Assembly: GCA_963691815.1 (NCBI GenBank)
Contig: OY829659.1
Coordinates: 7,338,515 to 7,402,514, forward strand
Direction of reading: 5' to 3'
DNA length: 64,000 nt
DNA from: Echiichthys vipera
Lineage: Eukaryota > Chordata > Actinopteri > Perciformes > Trachinidae
Position numbers and translations under genes: made by a program. Numbering within the stretch: position 1 is the stretch's first letter; each line of letters starts with the position of its first letter. Below, in pieces: positions 22,453-33,789 of the stretch. Below the pieces are notes generated by a model. That model ran no database searches, was not told where the DNA came from, and saw only the letters and a list, made by a program, of their open reading frames with translations.

Positions 22453-22905
22453 CTGTCGTTATATGAATGAAGAGTTGTGGATGTTGTGAGCTAAGGAGGA
22501 TCATTTAATTTCTTCATGACTCCATGACAGCTTTCACCTCTCAATCTGCTACAAACAAATTTCCCAGTTATCTCACAAGGTTTTTGTTTTTTTTAATTCA
22601 ACAAAAGGTTTCTGCATCAACTCAGACGTTTAATCATTTAAGAAGTTGAAGAAAACTTTTAAAGTCAGTTTTTTTACTCCTTAAATGTAGAAGGAGCCCA
22701 AAGTTTCCATTGGGTTGTTTGGTTTAGGATTAAGGCTAAGTCACTGTTTCTCAAACATTCTTGTGCAGACATAACTGTGATCTGGACATGACTTCTCCTC
22801 GCCTATTTCTCTTCTGTCAGTCCGAGAGAATATTGTACCTTATTTCACTTTATTTCTTAAATCTCTTCATTTGAAATCAGTGTTTCAGTCATGTCTAAGA
22901 GAGTG
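22453..22905. other. Non-coding, nothing recognised
   Basis: No coding or repeat signal. Confidence 0.4.
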
Positions 22906-23164
22906 GGTGGTCCCGAGGGTCAAAACACGAAAGCATTTTAGAAAACACATTCAACAAAACACAACATTTCATAAAATACCATGTTTCACAAAACCCAACG
23001 TTTCACAAGACACAAAATGTAGAATATTTTCACAACACACAACACTTCGAAAAACACGACGACATTTCAGAAACCACCGCTACAGAAAACATGACATATT
23101 GTTTTGTTTTTATGAAATGTCATGTTTTCTAAAATCTTGTTTTGTTTTGACCCTCAGGGCCACC
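22906..23164. mobile_element. Short MITE-like element with imperfect terminal inverted repeats and internal subrepeats
   Basis: The left end GGTGGTCCCGAGGGTCAAAA pairs with the right end TTTTGACCCTCAGGGCCACC, with two mismatches over 20 bp. Inner pairing continues through TTTTAGAAAACA and TGTTTTCTAAAA. Between them are degenerate ACAAAACACAACATTTCA-type subrepeats. No clear target-site duplication was seen, so the superfamily is unassigned. Confidence 0.7.
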
Positions 23165-23779
23165 GTAGCCCCACCTTCTCCCACTCTTACATGCTTTTAA
23201 ACACGAATGACTGTGATTTCAGAATGTTGATGGATGTGAAGGCAGTAAGCTGCGCTGCTTCCTCGCATCATGCTGTCAATATTTCTCCTCGTGCTTTCAC
23301 ACAGGCTGCTGTGCCTTATTTCCCTTTGGATTAGGATTTGGTCTCTCAGCTAACAGGTAGTGCTTTTACTAGCCCAGATTTAGTGCAGGAACCTCTTCTC
23401 TTGTCTCTTCCTCTGCACTTTCTGGGATATGTATATGTGTGTGTGTGTGCAGACGTGAAAGCGAGCGTATGTTTGCCTGCCTGCCAAAATGTGAAAGTGT
23501 CTCCTCCCTAAGCCCCCTCGTGAGAGTCGTACATTATATATCGTTTATTTGTGAGAAGGATTACAGCATTCTGGAGCCTATAATCCACACCCACCCACCC
23601 ACCCCCTCAAATCTACAGCCTGTCGATAAAGGCCCCAACATTGAACCGCCGAGCTTCCCTTCGCTTGTGAGAACTAAACAACCCCCCAACCCCCACGCCC
23701 CGAAAACAACTCACCCCACCAGGCTGTGGTGGAGATGGGGCGCGTTGTTTTACGGCACGATCTGTCTTGTATGTCTCAG
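23165..23779. other. Non-coding; short TG run and C-rich tract
   Basis: Holds a short TG run at about 23434-23449 and a C-rich tract at 23587-23730. The 169-codon frame here reads low-complexity Pro/Thr-rich residues and has no domain. Confidence 0.4.
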
Positions 23780-24560
23780 GTCCAATCCTATTTTTACAGC
23801 TTGCTTATACATTCCTGCTGCAAATGGTTTACATACCAAGGCAGGGAGCCGTCCTAAATCAGCTGGCAGCTCCGTGCAGCTGGGACAAGGTGGAAACCTT
23901 GTCATCAGCCAGCTTCACCGGCGATTAATGAACACCAAATTAAGATAATAACATCTCAGCCTGACCCGGGCCAGCGGATTACATCACTTCCACGGAAATT
24001 CAATTTTGACTCTTGTCGCTCTCACTCAACTGCTGGAACTGGCAGTATTTACCCACTGTGTTTTTTCTCTCGGATTTATTTTGAGAGGGAACCGGTGCCC
24101 ATTCATGAAATTTGGTGGCGTGTTTTCTTATTCTCGTAGGGTCCTTCAGTGCTGTTCAAACACCGCTGAGTGAAGGTGGAGAGGCTGTATAATGAGCAGA
24201 GGAGTTAGAGGGTGATGACTCTGCCATTCAGAGCCTGAGCACAATCTGCACTAGTGTTTCAGGCAAAGGCCCTCGAGTGCAGCCACACAAATCCTCTGTT
24301 ACCTACTCTGTTTTAAAACCTTGTTTCATTCATGTTAGCAGCTCATAAATGGCCGCCCACCGCCTCAGCAAACACAAGCAGAGGCCCTTGAGTTTTATAG
24401 GATGCAATCTGCTACGAGCCCTAATCACCCCTCTGGATTTTTTTAATAGTGGATGCTTTGATTTGATTAGAGGTGATACCGAGGGCACGGATTTATTCCT
24501 TTCATGTCGCAGGTTGAGGCAAAAACAACAAAGAGCTCTAGCAGAAAAAGTTGAACCTAG
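23780..24560. promoter_or_regulatory. Candidate conserved non-coding element(s) (inferred)
   Basis: Repeat-free, high-complexity sequence. It contains GGCGATTAATGAAC, CACCAAATTAAGATAATAAC (GATA and homeodomain-type cores), CAGCTGGCAGCT and CAGCTGGGAC E-box clusters (23860-23885), and TTTTTTAATAGTGG near 24436. The texture differs from flanking repeats. No conservation data are available. Confidence 0.25.
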
Positions 24561-26649
24561 TTCAATATATTCTGCAACACACAAGTGTTGGCCAATCAAA
24601 TACATGCAAGTGCACATTCCTGTTAGATTACATGTACGCCATATTTCTGCTGTTTACCTCATGATGAATAGTTGCCACTGCTATAACCTAACTTAAGTTG
24701 TAAAATCCTGTCTGTGAGTGCTACCAACTGAGCAGTGTTTTGGTGTCTGAAAACCTTTCAAATGCATAATCTGTTAGTCCCGGCTAACAACAATTAGCAG
24801 CACAGGAAAACAGCTTTACTTGTAAATTGAAAAATAAATAACAAATTTAGACAAATGCGTACAATGAAACACAATTAATAGCACTTGGGGGAATCATGAC
24901 TTTAACAAGAGTGTCTAAGATTGCTAATTCAGATAAAGCCATTTATAAACCTTGATGGAGCTGAGTCATGATTTTTATTCTTTTGTGCTTTTCTAAAATT
25001 CATTAATCTTCAAACACATTCTGCATGTTTGAGTGGATCTGTAATTTTCCCACCAACTGCAAAGATTAAAGCTGCAAATCATTCACATAAGAGTATGAGG
25101 CACTGTAGATCATATTGTGCTGTTTATGTTGCCGTTAAAGTATTACTCTGTTTTTTCATCCTCCCTCTCACTCCCAAAACTCCCTTTGCGAGAAAAATTG
25201 TTGAATTTCACATTTGCGTCTTCCCTCCCTTGCTCTTTCCCTCCTGCATCCTCACCCTGCTTCCAGAAGAATTGCTTTTTCTTGCATGTGGGAGAAAAAA
25301 AAAAGTTCTTAAAAGTCTTATGAGAGAAAAGGATGTTACCTCATTAAAGAAGAGGCCATAAATCTGTCTCCCTCCTCAGCAGCACCGCTCCACATCTGGC
25401 CGTTTGCTCCAGCCACTCACTGATGCTCATTCTCGTTGAGCCCCCGATGGGATTTATGGTTTATTCTGCTTGTGTCACATGTTGTGTAGTCCTGCTTCCC
25501 TATCAGCAGTCTCATGCTGGTAAATTATCCCGTCTGATGTTTGGGATTTTTGTGTAACGCTCTCTGCATCAAAATAGTCTAAGTCCCTTGTAGATTGTGC
25601 TCACTGTGGCTCTGTAGCAGGAGGTGTTAACTGCTGCTGCCTTGGATGATTCTACGCTCTAGATAACCAGCAAGCAACCTGGGTGAATAATGTTCAAATG
25701 AAAAATGATATAGGATTCCTAGTGTCTTTTGTAGAAGCTGACTACTCTTTAAGAAGCAAAAAAAAAACTCATTTTATTTATCTGGTAATAATTCAAATAA
25801 AGGTTTTATATTGTTTAGATATATATTGATCCTTACGGCCCTTATTTCTGGTTTGTACATTGGAAAACACAGCAAACATGTGTACCAATGCCATAACTAC
25901 TTCCCGTCCCTTTTTGCGTGAACAAATGAGTGTACCAGTGAATGCCTTCGAGGAGATTGAGTGCTTCATACAATTCATTGAGTCAAGATTACAAAGATAC
26001 GCAAAAGAGAAAGAGTTCTTGGAGAGGGATGGGAAGGGATACAGCCAGGAAAAGGTGACAATGCCAGCCTTTCTTTCTGCCATTGTGTGTTGGGAGCAGG
26101 TATAAACACTTTCACCTTTAGCAGTTGTAAAAGTTAGATCAATGAGCCCTTTATACTGTAGTAGCACCTCATCAGGACCAATTAGGACCAAATGAGAAAT
26201 ACGCAAGTGTCAAATACTGCAGTTCCCCGAATAGCCACTTGAGACTGGCTCCAAAAGCGAGTCAATCCCTGTAGACCTCCATGTCAAAATGCCCTTTCTT
26301 ATGGCAGAAATACACATGTTAACAGTCCAATACGAATAACTGCTCTTTTACCCCATCATAACATCCAAGCTCCGTCGAGGCTACATCTCATTGCCTGTTT
26401 TTGGATAAGAGTGGGATGGGATGCGTCACCCACATTGAGCTTCATTTGGAGTCTTTAGAAACTATGGGTGACGTTGCTGAGACTATAGAGTCATATGGTT
26501 ACGACTCTCAAAGGAGGAAGTCAAGTCCAAAGATGAAGGCGGTTGGGGTGGATAGATCAACGAAAAGTTGGAATTTGGCACAGGAGACCCTATTTGTTAT
26601 CCATGTCCTACTAGTCTGGCTTACCAGATGTACAATGCTGGGATAAGGC
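24561..26649. other. Non-coding, nothing recognised
   Basis: Two opposing frames of about 80-140 codons at 25.8-26.2 kb have no recognisable domain or splice context. Confidence 0.4.
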
Positions 26650-26912
26650 CTGACATTCTGTAAGCGCCAGATGTCCCCTTACTCTATCTCGCAAACGGTT
26701 TTGCAAGGGCAACATTGCTGCATCCAGGGTTTAGTATCCCCCCAAGATAATTGAGATTGGTTTTAAAAAACACAAACAACCCAGAGTGTTTTTTCCCTAT
26801 CTCAGAATGATAAGCTTTCTTATTTGTGTGACAATGGGAAGATATTTGTAAAGGTTTATAAGAGAGACTATGCTCCAGTGCTGAGTAAGGTCTGGCAATG
26901 CGAGTCTAATTT
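26650..26912 (+). repeat. Dispersed fish repeat ending AAGGTCTGGCAATGCGAGTC
   Basis: The order GCTGCATCCAGGGTTTAGTA, AAGATAATTGAGATTGGTTT, CCATCTCAGAATG-like and AAGGTCTGGCAATGCGAGTC matches a repeat I recognise from many teleost transcripts. The segment 26811-26865 in its middle is also present inverted at 27271-27325. Confidence 0.55.
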
Positions 26913-27270
26913 TCTACTGACGGTCAACATTGGTTTCTTGTTTCCATGACCTTGATCTACTACGATTGTTGTTACTATTGTAACCATGATGGCGAAAGTT
27001 ACTGTACCTGGTCTTTTCAAAATACTCATTTTAACCCAAACCATGTTATTTTTATGGTTAGTTCTGTTCCGCTAACACTAACCAAACCCTTACCATAGCG
27101 TGATTGGGTTTCGTAACGCATTAACTTATGGTGGTGTCGCCGTTAGGGGATTCAAATCAGAAAACGCAGTAGTACGGTTAAACCATCACATATGTACATT
27201 TAAATACTCATTTGGTCAAATGCTTTTAGCAAACATTATGGATTTCCAACTATCTCTAAAGATTCTCCTT
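26913..27270. other. Non-coding spacer between inverted arms
   Basis: Contains TAACCCTAACC-like stretches of degenerate repeat (27030-27095) and no exon. Confidence 0.35.
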
Positions 27271-27325
27271 ATAAACCTTTACAAATATCTTCCCATTGTC
27301 ACACAAATAAGAAAGCATTCTACAC
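27271..27325 (-). repeat. Inverted copy of 26811-26865
   Basis: The plus strand reads CCTTATAAACCTTTACAAAT then ATCTTCCCATTGTCACACAA. This is the reverse complement of the segment beginning CTTTCTTATTTGTGTGACAA near 26813, near-perfect over about 50 bp. Confidence 0.8.
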
Positions 27326-27810
27326 AAACCAAAGCTATTCCTGCTGTTTTTGTTTGGCTCCTGAATCGACTCGCATTTACCTTTTTTTCCTCTCTTTTAC
27401 TACTTCATAACCAAATGTGGATGAGCCTTCTGGGCAGACAGGCATCCACTCCCTTCTCCCACGGTCTCTCACAGCCAATAGATCAGTGTAAAAGCAAACA
27501 TGTGACGTCGGGTCATGATATACTGTGACTTGACTTAAAGTGTGTGTACAGGTCGGAATCTCTCTGTACGTGTAGACAGAAGCACTAAGGTTGTAGGCTG
27601 ACACACAATGCCAGACGCTTCCAATTACATCTCTGTGTCTGTCAGGGGGCCTCCGAGCTTTGCCCTTTATGAAAACAATGAGCGGCACAAGAGCACGCGA
27701 GGGCGCTGCGGTCAGGGCGGCACAGATACTCTCGGCTGTTTGCAGCCCAGAGCAGGTTTTCACACTTGTTCGAGGGGGTGATCATGTCAGAGTTATTATA
27801 AAGCAGTGCA
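27326..27810. other. Non-coding, nothing recognised
   Basis: No supported coding or RNA feature. Confidence 0.4.
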
Positions 27811-28005
27811 GGAGCTGGGTCTGTCCGACATTCCTGCTTGTTATAGGGAAGGTTTTCATTGCCACCGTACTCTACGGGGGAATTGTTGGGTCTATGTAAA
27901 TCAAGTCATAGAGTGTGGTCTATACCTAGTCTGTAAAGTGTCCTGAGATAACTTTTGTTATGATTTGGCACTATAAATCAAATTGAATTGAAATTGAATT
28001 GAATA
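27811..28005 (+). mobile_element. LINE 3' tail, family A copy
   Basis: 5'-truncated element starting GAGCTGGGTCTGTCC, with CTCTACGGGGGAATTGTTGG, CATAGAGTGTGGTCTATACC, AAAGTGTCCTGAGATAAC and a (GAATT)n tail. Related copies are at 29490, 45880 and, inverted, at 54518 and 11733. The variable 5' end and simple 3' tail are typical of LINE or SINE insertions. Confidence 0.75.
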
Positions 28006-28427
28006 GGAAGTTATTTCAATTTTAATTTGTGATTTGGATCCGACCGGAGGAGGATCATTTCCCCATGATTTTACGGGATAGTGGTCACATAATAAACGCA
28101 TGACCCCACACAGACTTGTTCTTATGGGGCCACAGCTACCTTTGATGACGCCAAGGTTATGTCTTCAGTGTTTTCTCTGGGTATTTGAGGGGTTTAAATG
28201 ACCCAAAGAGGATTTTTAGGCCAAAATCTTAATTTAAACTCGTTTAAAAATGAAGTTATTTTGTACGTCTACACCACATTCTTAGCATTATTATGGAGGA
28301 GGCATTGAAACTGCATTAAGAACCTGGGATAGGGGCATACAAATTTACAGAATATGCCATTTAATAAGTTAAGCAAATCAATATTAAGAAACATTTACAG
28401 ACTTTTATTTTGGTAAAAAGAAAATAC
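28006..28427. other. Non-coding, nothing recognised
   Basis: No coding or repeat signal. Confidence 0.4.
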
Positions 28428-28476
28428 TGTAATTTCCCAGCTTGGGATCAATAAAGTATATCTATCTATCTATCTA
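28428..28476 (+). mobile_element. LINE tail stub with (TATC)n
   Basis: TGTAATTTCCCAGCTTGGGA then TCAATAAAGTATATCTATC is a fish LINE 3' end with a TATC tail. Confidence 0.6.
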
Positions 28477-29489
28477 GTGAGGGGAAATTTATCTTGGTGG
28501 TCTTGGTGGTATAGGGAATAACCTCAGTATTGTTAAAATTCTGGCTACAGCAAAGTTGTACTTCAGTACCTTAAGAAACAAATAAAACATTTGAATAAAA
28601 GCAACCCAACCGTGGCTCTGGTTTGTACATATCCTACGAAAACCACATTTTAAATTATATTCCATTAGAAATGACATCCCTAAATCAAGTTTTCTATTAG
28701 AGATACATTTCCTGAGAAGCAAGAGCATCAAAAAACAGATGTTTGAAGTTTGAAGTCAGAACGGTGTGCTGTTCTGAGGTTCAGACAGCAGCTGTGCCAT
28801 GTTTGGACCTTTTCTGTGCTTTTATCTTCTGTTGAACAGATTTAAATTAGTGGAAACAGAAGAAAGTGCTGGGTGCTCTTGGAAAATAGGGAATAACTTA
28901 AATAGATACATAGGAAGAAGGAAATATTCTAAATCCTTTATTATAGTGGCCATAAAAAGGCAATGTATTGACCACTGTTCGTCCACATGTGTGGCCTCAC
29001 CTTTATAATAACAACAGCCAAATAACGTGTACTAAGTCTACACAGATAAAAACACTTGTATGCATAATACATGGAGTATGTGTAGGGTATTTTAGCTGTG
29101 AAAAAAATATATTACCTCATTAAGACATGGTTACTAAAGTTTGGTGGGGAGTTTTACATCTCCTTATTTATGCTTTTTTTATTTAGGACATTATTTATGC
29201 TGAGGGAAATTGTTTTCTATGTTACCTCTACGGACAGAAAACAGGCCCCAATTTCGACCAAATGGCTGTTATTGGCTTTAGAAGAATTATCTTGTTCTTA
29301 ACGTTAGTTGTTAGTAATAACATGCAGTTTGATATACTGTATTATACTGTATATGTATTATTATAGTTACTGGAAGTGTGTCGGTCTCTGTCTTTGTGTC
29401 TGTCTTTGTCTCTCTCTGTCCATCTGTCTGTCTTTTCTCTCTCTCTCTCTCCTTTGATTCCTCCCCAACCGGTGCAGACAGATGGTCGT
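28477..29489. other. Non-coding; CT-rich tract at 29376-29452
   Basis: No exon. A CTGT/CT simple-sequence tract precedes the next LINE tail. Confidence 0.4.
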
Positions 29490-29677
29490 CCTCCACAGAG
29501 CTGGGTCTGTCTGACTGTAATAGGGAAGGTTTTCGTTGCCACCGTACTCTACGGAGGAATTGTTGGGTCTACGTTTATCATAAATAAGTCATAGAGTGTG
29601 GTCTTTACCTACTATGTAAAGTGTCCTGAAATAACTTTGGTTAGGATTTGGCACTTTAAATAAAATTGAATTGAATT
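29490..29677 (+). mobile_element. LINE 3' tail, family A copy
   Basis: CTCCACAGAGCTGGGTCTGT, CTCTACGGAGGAATTGTTGG, GTGTCCTGAAATAACTTTGG and a GAATT tail; the same family as 27811 and 45880. Confidence 0.75.
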
Positions 29678-31157
29678 ATATTTAAATTGAAGGCAGAAAA
29701 TAATAACATTTTAAACCCCAAAAAAGGCATTCTTTTTTAACTCTAACACATTCATTTCATTCAGCATGTTTTTTCAGTACAATCCAATACACTTTTAACA
29801 GATCTACTTTGGTTTACATGTGTTGTTTTAATATTAATGGGCTTTTTATATCAGTTTGACAGCAAACATGGTGATAGATGAGATGTTGCTTCCCAGTTCA
29901 CTGGATGAACCAAAAAACATTTCTTCATGATGTTTTACAAGTAAAAGTAATATTTATTCTTCCTGACTGGACCGGTTGGGCTGTGGTGGTTTTGGTGGTG
30001 GGTTGTTCAGATGCTGCAAACTGGTTACATTCGGAGCGTTTTAATTTGTGTGAGGTGCAGAAACTCGTTCCAGACTCATTTCAGCAGTGGCGTGTTTGTT
30101 GTGAAAGCTTGTTTGAAATGAAAGAAAACACACAACTCAAATGAAATCTAATTTTAAGAATGGCTGCATCCAAAATATGTGATCATCGTCTGTATGAAGA
30201 GGGAAATGAGTTAGTGTTCTTGCATGTTTTTATCACCGTCAAACTTCGAATTGTATCCACATTTGTACCAACTATTTTCCACAGCAGAACACAGTGATTT
30301 AGATGTTAGATTTAGTTTAGTTTATTTCGAATGTCTCATCTCATCCAATCTCATTTTAAACCGCTTATCCGAGGTCAGATCGCGGGGGCAGCAATGTGTT
30401 AAATAAAAAAACAAAAAGCAGCGATAACAGTTCCATTTTACAGCACACATAGCAAACTCACCATACAAATTGTCATTAACAACATAAATACATCACAAAA
30501 TAAATATATCATGTCAGAAATTAGACGTTTTAACTTATATATGATGACTCTTGACATTCATTTCACAGTAGAAGGTACAAACACAATGAGCAATTTAAAT
30601 CATGGTTACTTTTATAATTAAAGTTAGTCGTGCTAGTGGCGCGGTTCTTGGGATGGATGTGTTGATGAGTCCAGATTTGGTCTAGACTGAAATATATTGA
30701 CATATACAGTATTGGACACATTCATCGGACACAAATGAGACATCAGCTATAAATGCCACAGCAGGTTCAGAGTCTCCACCTGTTCAACACTTTAATTCAT
30801 GACGGGATAGCGCTGAAGCCAATAGATGAATTCTGGTCAACCTCAGCTGAACTTTGTCTCTGAGGAGGTTTGAACTGCTGACCTTGGACCAAAATGTCCA
30901 TGGCAGGGGATCCTTGGGGCTTGCCGTTCTTCCTCTCTTTTTTCTCTACTGAGAAATCTCCAATAAAGGTAGTGTTTCCCTTAGGTATACAGGCCTTTTT
31001 TTGGGTTGTGGGGGGTATATTTAATAATAAAGATACTTTGTTTAATAGGAGGACAAGGTATGACATGTTCTAAAGGAAATGGATCCTTAAATTACCTCTG
31101 CTGTGATCTGGCGCTCTATAGAAAATTAAATAAAATTAACTTAACCATCAAGTGCAA
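29678..31157. other. Non-coding; small retroelement fragment near 30335-30397
   Basis: ACCGCTTATCCGAGGTCAGA followed by TCGCGGGGGCAGCAA is a short piece of a common fish retroelement. Otherwise nothing is recognised. Confidence 0.4.
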
Positions 31158-31162
31158 CCCCC

Positions 31163-31218
<56 letters not shown>
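31158..31218. repeat. Poly-C followed by (AC)n
   Basis: About 22 C residues run directly into about 19 AC units. Confidence 0.95.
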
Positions 31219-31221
<3 letters not shown>

Positions 31222-32079
31222 CAAGTCTAAGGAAAACACTGAAAGGTTTAGAGTTCGGAAATATCACATTGTTAAGGGGAGTGAAAAACACTTCATGTAT
31301 CCGCTCCATGTTTTGGATCTGCTCCAAACTCCATGGGTCCTTCCTTGGTCAATGCTTCACCCTTGGAACAAGTTTCACGGAAATCGGACCAGTAGTTTTT
31401 CTCCTAATGGTGCTGACAAATAGGGGGGAAAAAGTGTGAACCAAAAACACAGTCTCTGGAGGTAATAAACATGCCAACTGCACAACTCTGAAAATGTTGT
31501 TGGCTTGAAATTGAAAATTGCAGCATGCATTAATACGATATACGCTATAACCAGATTCTGCAGAATCTGTGGGATAGAGGACAAGATCCGGGTAGCGGAT
31601 GAGCATGCTCTGGTTGCATGTAAAACAGGTAAACAGTCCGTGTGAAGAGCAAAAGAGGCAGAAGACATTGGCCTTCATGCAGTCAAGGAACCCATTGGCT
31701 ATTGTCTGACAAAAATTAAGCTTTTCATTAGCTTTATGTTAATGGCTACACCGAAAGAAAAATATTAGCCGTTACCTCCAGAGGCTTCATTGTTATCAGC
31801 AGATGGCTAACGGGTTCGAGGTCGGAGAAAGTCTTCCAGTCGAGTAACTGCCTCGTTTATTTAGGCCATACTCTTAGAATAAACTATTTATGTTGTTTTA
31901 AATCTTATTTTTTATTAATTTGTCCTACCAGTGGTAAATATGTAATACTAGCAAAGTTCTCCATTTTCTTTTTGTTCTCCATCCAGTGATTCTGTTTTTT
32001 TTTTTGGTGTAGCTGATAACGTTGATCTACTTTTATTAGTAAATCAGCAAATCATGCATGAACTCAGATACGGCCTTTT
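31219..32079. other. Non-coding, nothing recognised
   Basis: Opposing frames near 31.35-31.68 kb show no domain. Confidence 0.4.
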
Positions 32080-32560
32080 AATAACCTGTAATAGAGCCCC
32101 TTTACTTCACTATGGCAAAGAAATAAGCTCCTTGCTGGTATAGAGCTTTAATTACATCACACAGCGAGCAGCACCTCCAGTTCAAACAGCCCACACTCAT
32201 CCTGTCAGCTGCACAGCTCTGACATCAGCTGAGGCTCGGCCTCTGCAACACACTGCAGCTTCAAAGCTGCTGCTCGTCTGGCTCACGCCAAAACCAGTTA
32301 CAGTGGTGGAGAGCAGATCACCGCCACACAAAGGAAGCTTTGCTTTAATGTTATCAGAGGCTGATCCACGTCTGTAGCGAGCTGTAATGATGCTGTATTT
32401 CCCTGCCTGTCTGACAATGGCCTTATGGCTTTTATAAACGGGCCTTAATACAACTATACACCATTAGAGAGCCACTTTTATTACGTTTCCAGCTCTGGAG
32501 AGGCCCATTCATCTCCAGCGAGATGGATTGCTCTTGTTTTTTTGTGATCATCAAGATGGA
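32080..32560. promoter_or_regulatory. Candidate conserved non-coding element (inferred)
   Basis: Dense, repeat-free sequence with CCTTTTAATAACCTGTAATA, GAGCTTTAATTACATCACAC, CAGCTG E-boxes (32209-32214), GCTTTATGTTATCAG-like and GGCTTTTATAAACGGGCC motifs (32428-32445). The texture is that of a developmental enhancer; not demonstrated. Confidence 0.28.
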
Positions 32561-33335
32561 TGAGTTTATGTTTCCCTCTGGCGCTGGACGGGGGGTGGGG
32601 TCGATGGTGCCTGCATGGGGATGAGTAGAATATATCTGATCTCTCTACAAGAAATTGATTTATAAATCTACGTATTTACTCCATTTCCAAAGGGTTCTTG
32701 ATTTTTATCTGCTCTTCGTTTGTGGGGCATTTCTGATTTCTGAGTTTCAGACATATGCTTGTCACTTACTTCTTGGGCATATACGGTGCCTATATGCAAA
32801 TTGAATAGGTTGTGTTTAGTTATGTATTTAGCCAGTACAAAAAGGATCATGTGAAATGTAAATATTATTACATGATATATGATGAAATATCTGGTATCTC
32901 TGGAAACTTGTTTCAGATACAGTACATAATCCGTAAATGGGGACTGTCACAGATTGGATTATTATCAATCTTGGAACCATTTGAGAGCCTTTGGGGGGTG
33001 ATATTTCAGTAAAAACCAGGCCAAGACTTCCTCTTCCAAGCGGAGGTCATAGTTGAGCTGCATGAATGAAGTTGGACTTGAGACACCATCTCTGTAAACA
33101 GATATCTGCATATGAATGCAGATAAATAATAACAAGAAGCTAATGGAAAACTACATAGTTTCCAGACGATAGCCGATGGCTTCCATGATGTATTTCAGCC
33201 AATGAGTTCTCCACACAGACCGTTTACCTGCACACAACCAAAGCCTTCTCAAATGGGATTGGTCAATACCACTTGGACTACAAACAGAAGCTAGACCATT
33301 TCCTAAATCTATTTATTAAATCAAATTCTACATTA
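32561..33335. other. Non-coding, nothing recognised
   Basis: Unremarkable AT-rich sequence. Confidence 0.4.
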
Positions 33336-33789
33336 CAGAATCTGTTACTGAAGATTAGTTCATTATTAAAGATCCTCTCAACACATGCTGTATATGTGTG
33401 CGTATCAAGGCATTCAAAAATATATTTTTTTACAGAATATATAATTATTATATATCTTATAATTGACACATTAAAATACTCGGCATCTACACTCATTTTC
33501 CTTATAATAGAAATATTTTCCATTTCCCAAGTTTAATTGCTGGATACAAGATGTCCAGAATCTGTTACCGAAGATTAGTTCATTATTAAAGATCCTCTCA
33601 ACACATGCTGTGTATGTGTGCGTAACAAGGCATGAAAAAATATATTTTTTTACAGATTATATAACTATTATATATCTTATAATTGACACATTAAAATACT
33701 CTGCATATACTCATTTCCCTACGTTAAAAAATCCAGAATATAGAAATATTTTCCATTTCCCAAGTTTAATTGCTGGATACAAGATGTCC
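33336..33789 (+). repeat. Local tandem duplication, two units (220 and 234 bp)
   Basis: Unit 1 (33336-33555) and unit 2 (33556-33789) both start CAGAATCTGTTAC and end CTGGATACAAGATGTCC. Unit 2 carries a small insertion around 33722-33735 (ACGTTAAAAAATCC). Divergence is only a few percent by eye, so the duplication is fairly recent. Short frames in both units are AT-driven. Confidence 0.95.

Noticed and set aside
23439..23948. 169-codon plus-strand frame
   Set aside because: Driven by a C-rich Pro/Thr tract, with no domain, and it overlaps a candidate non-coding island.
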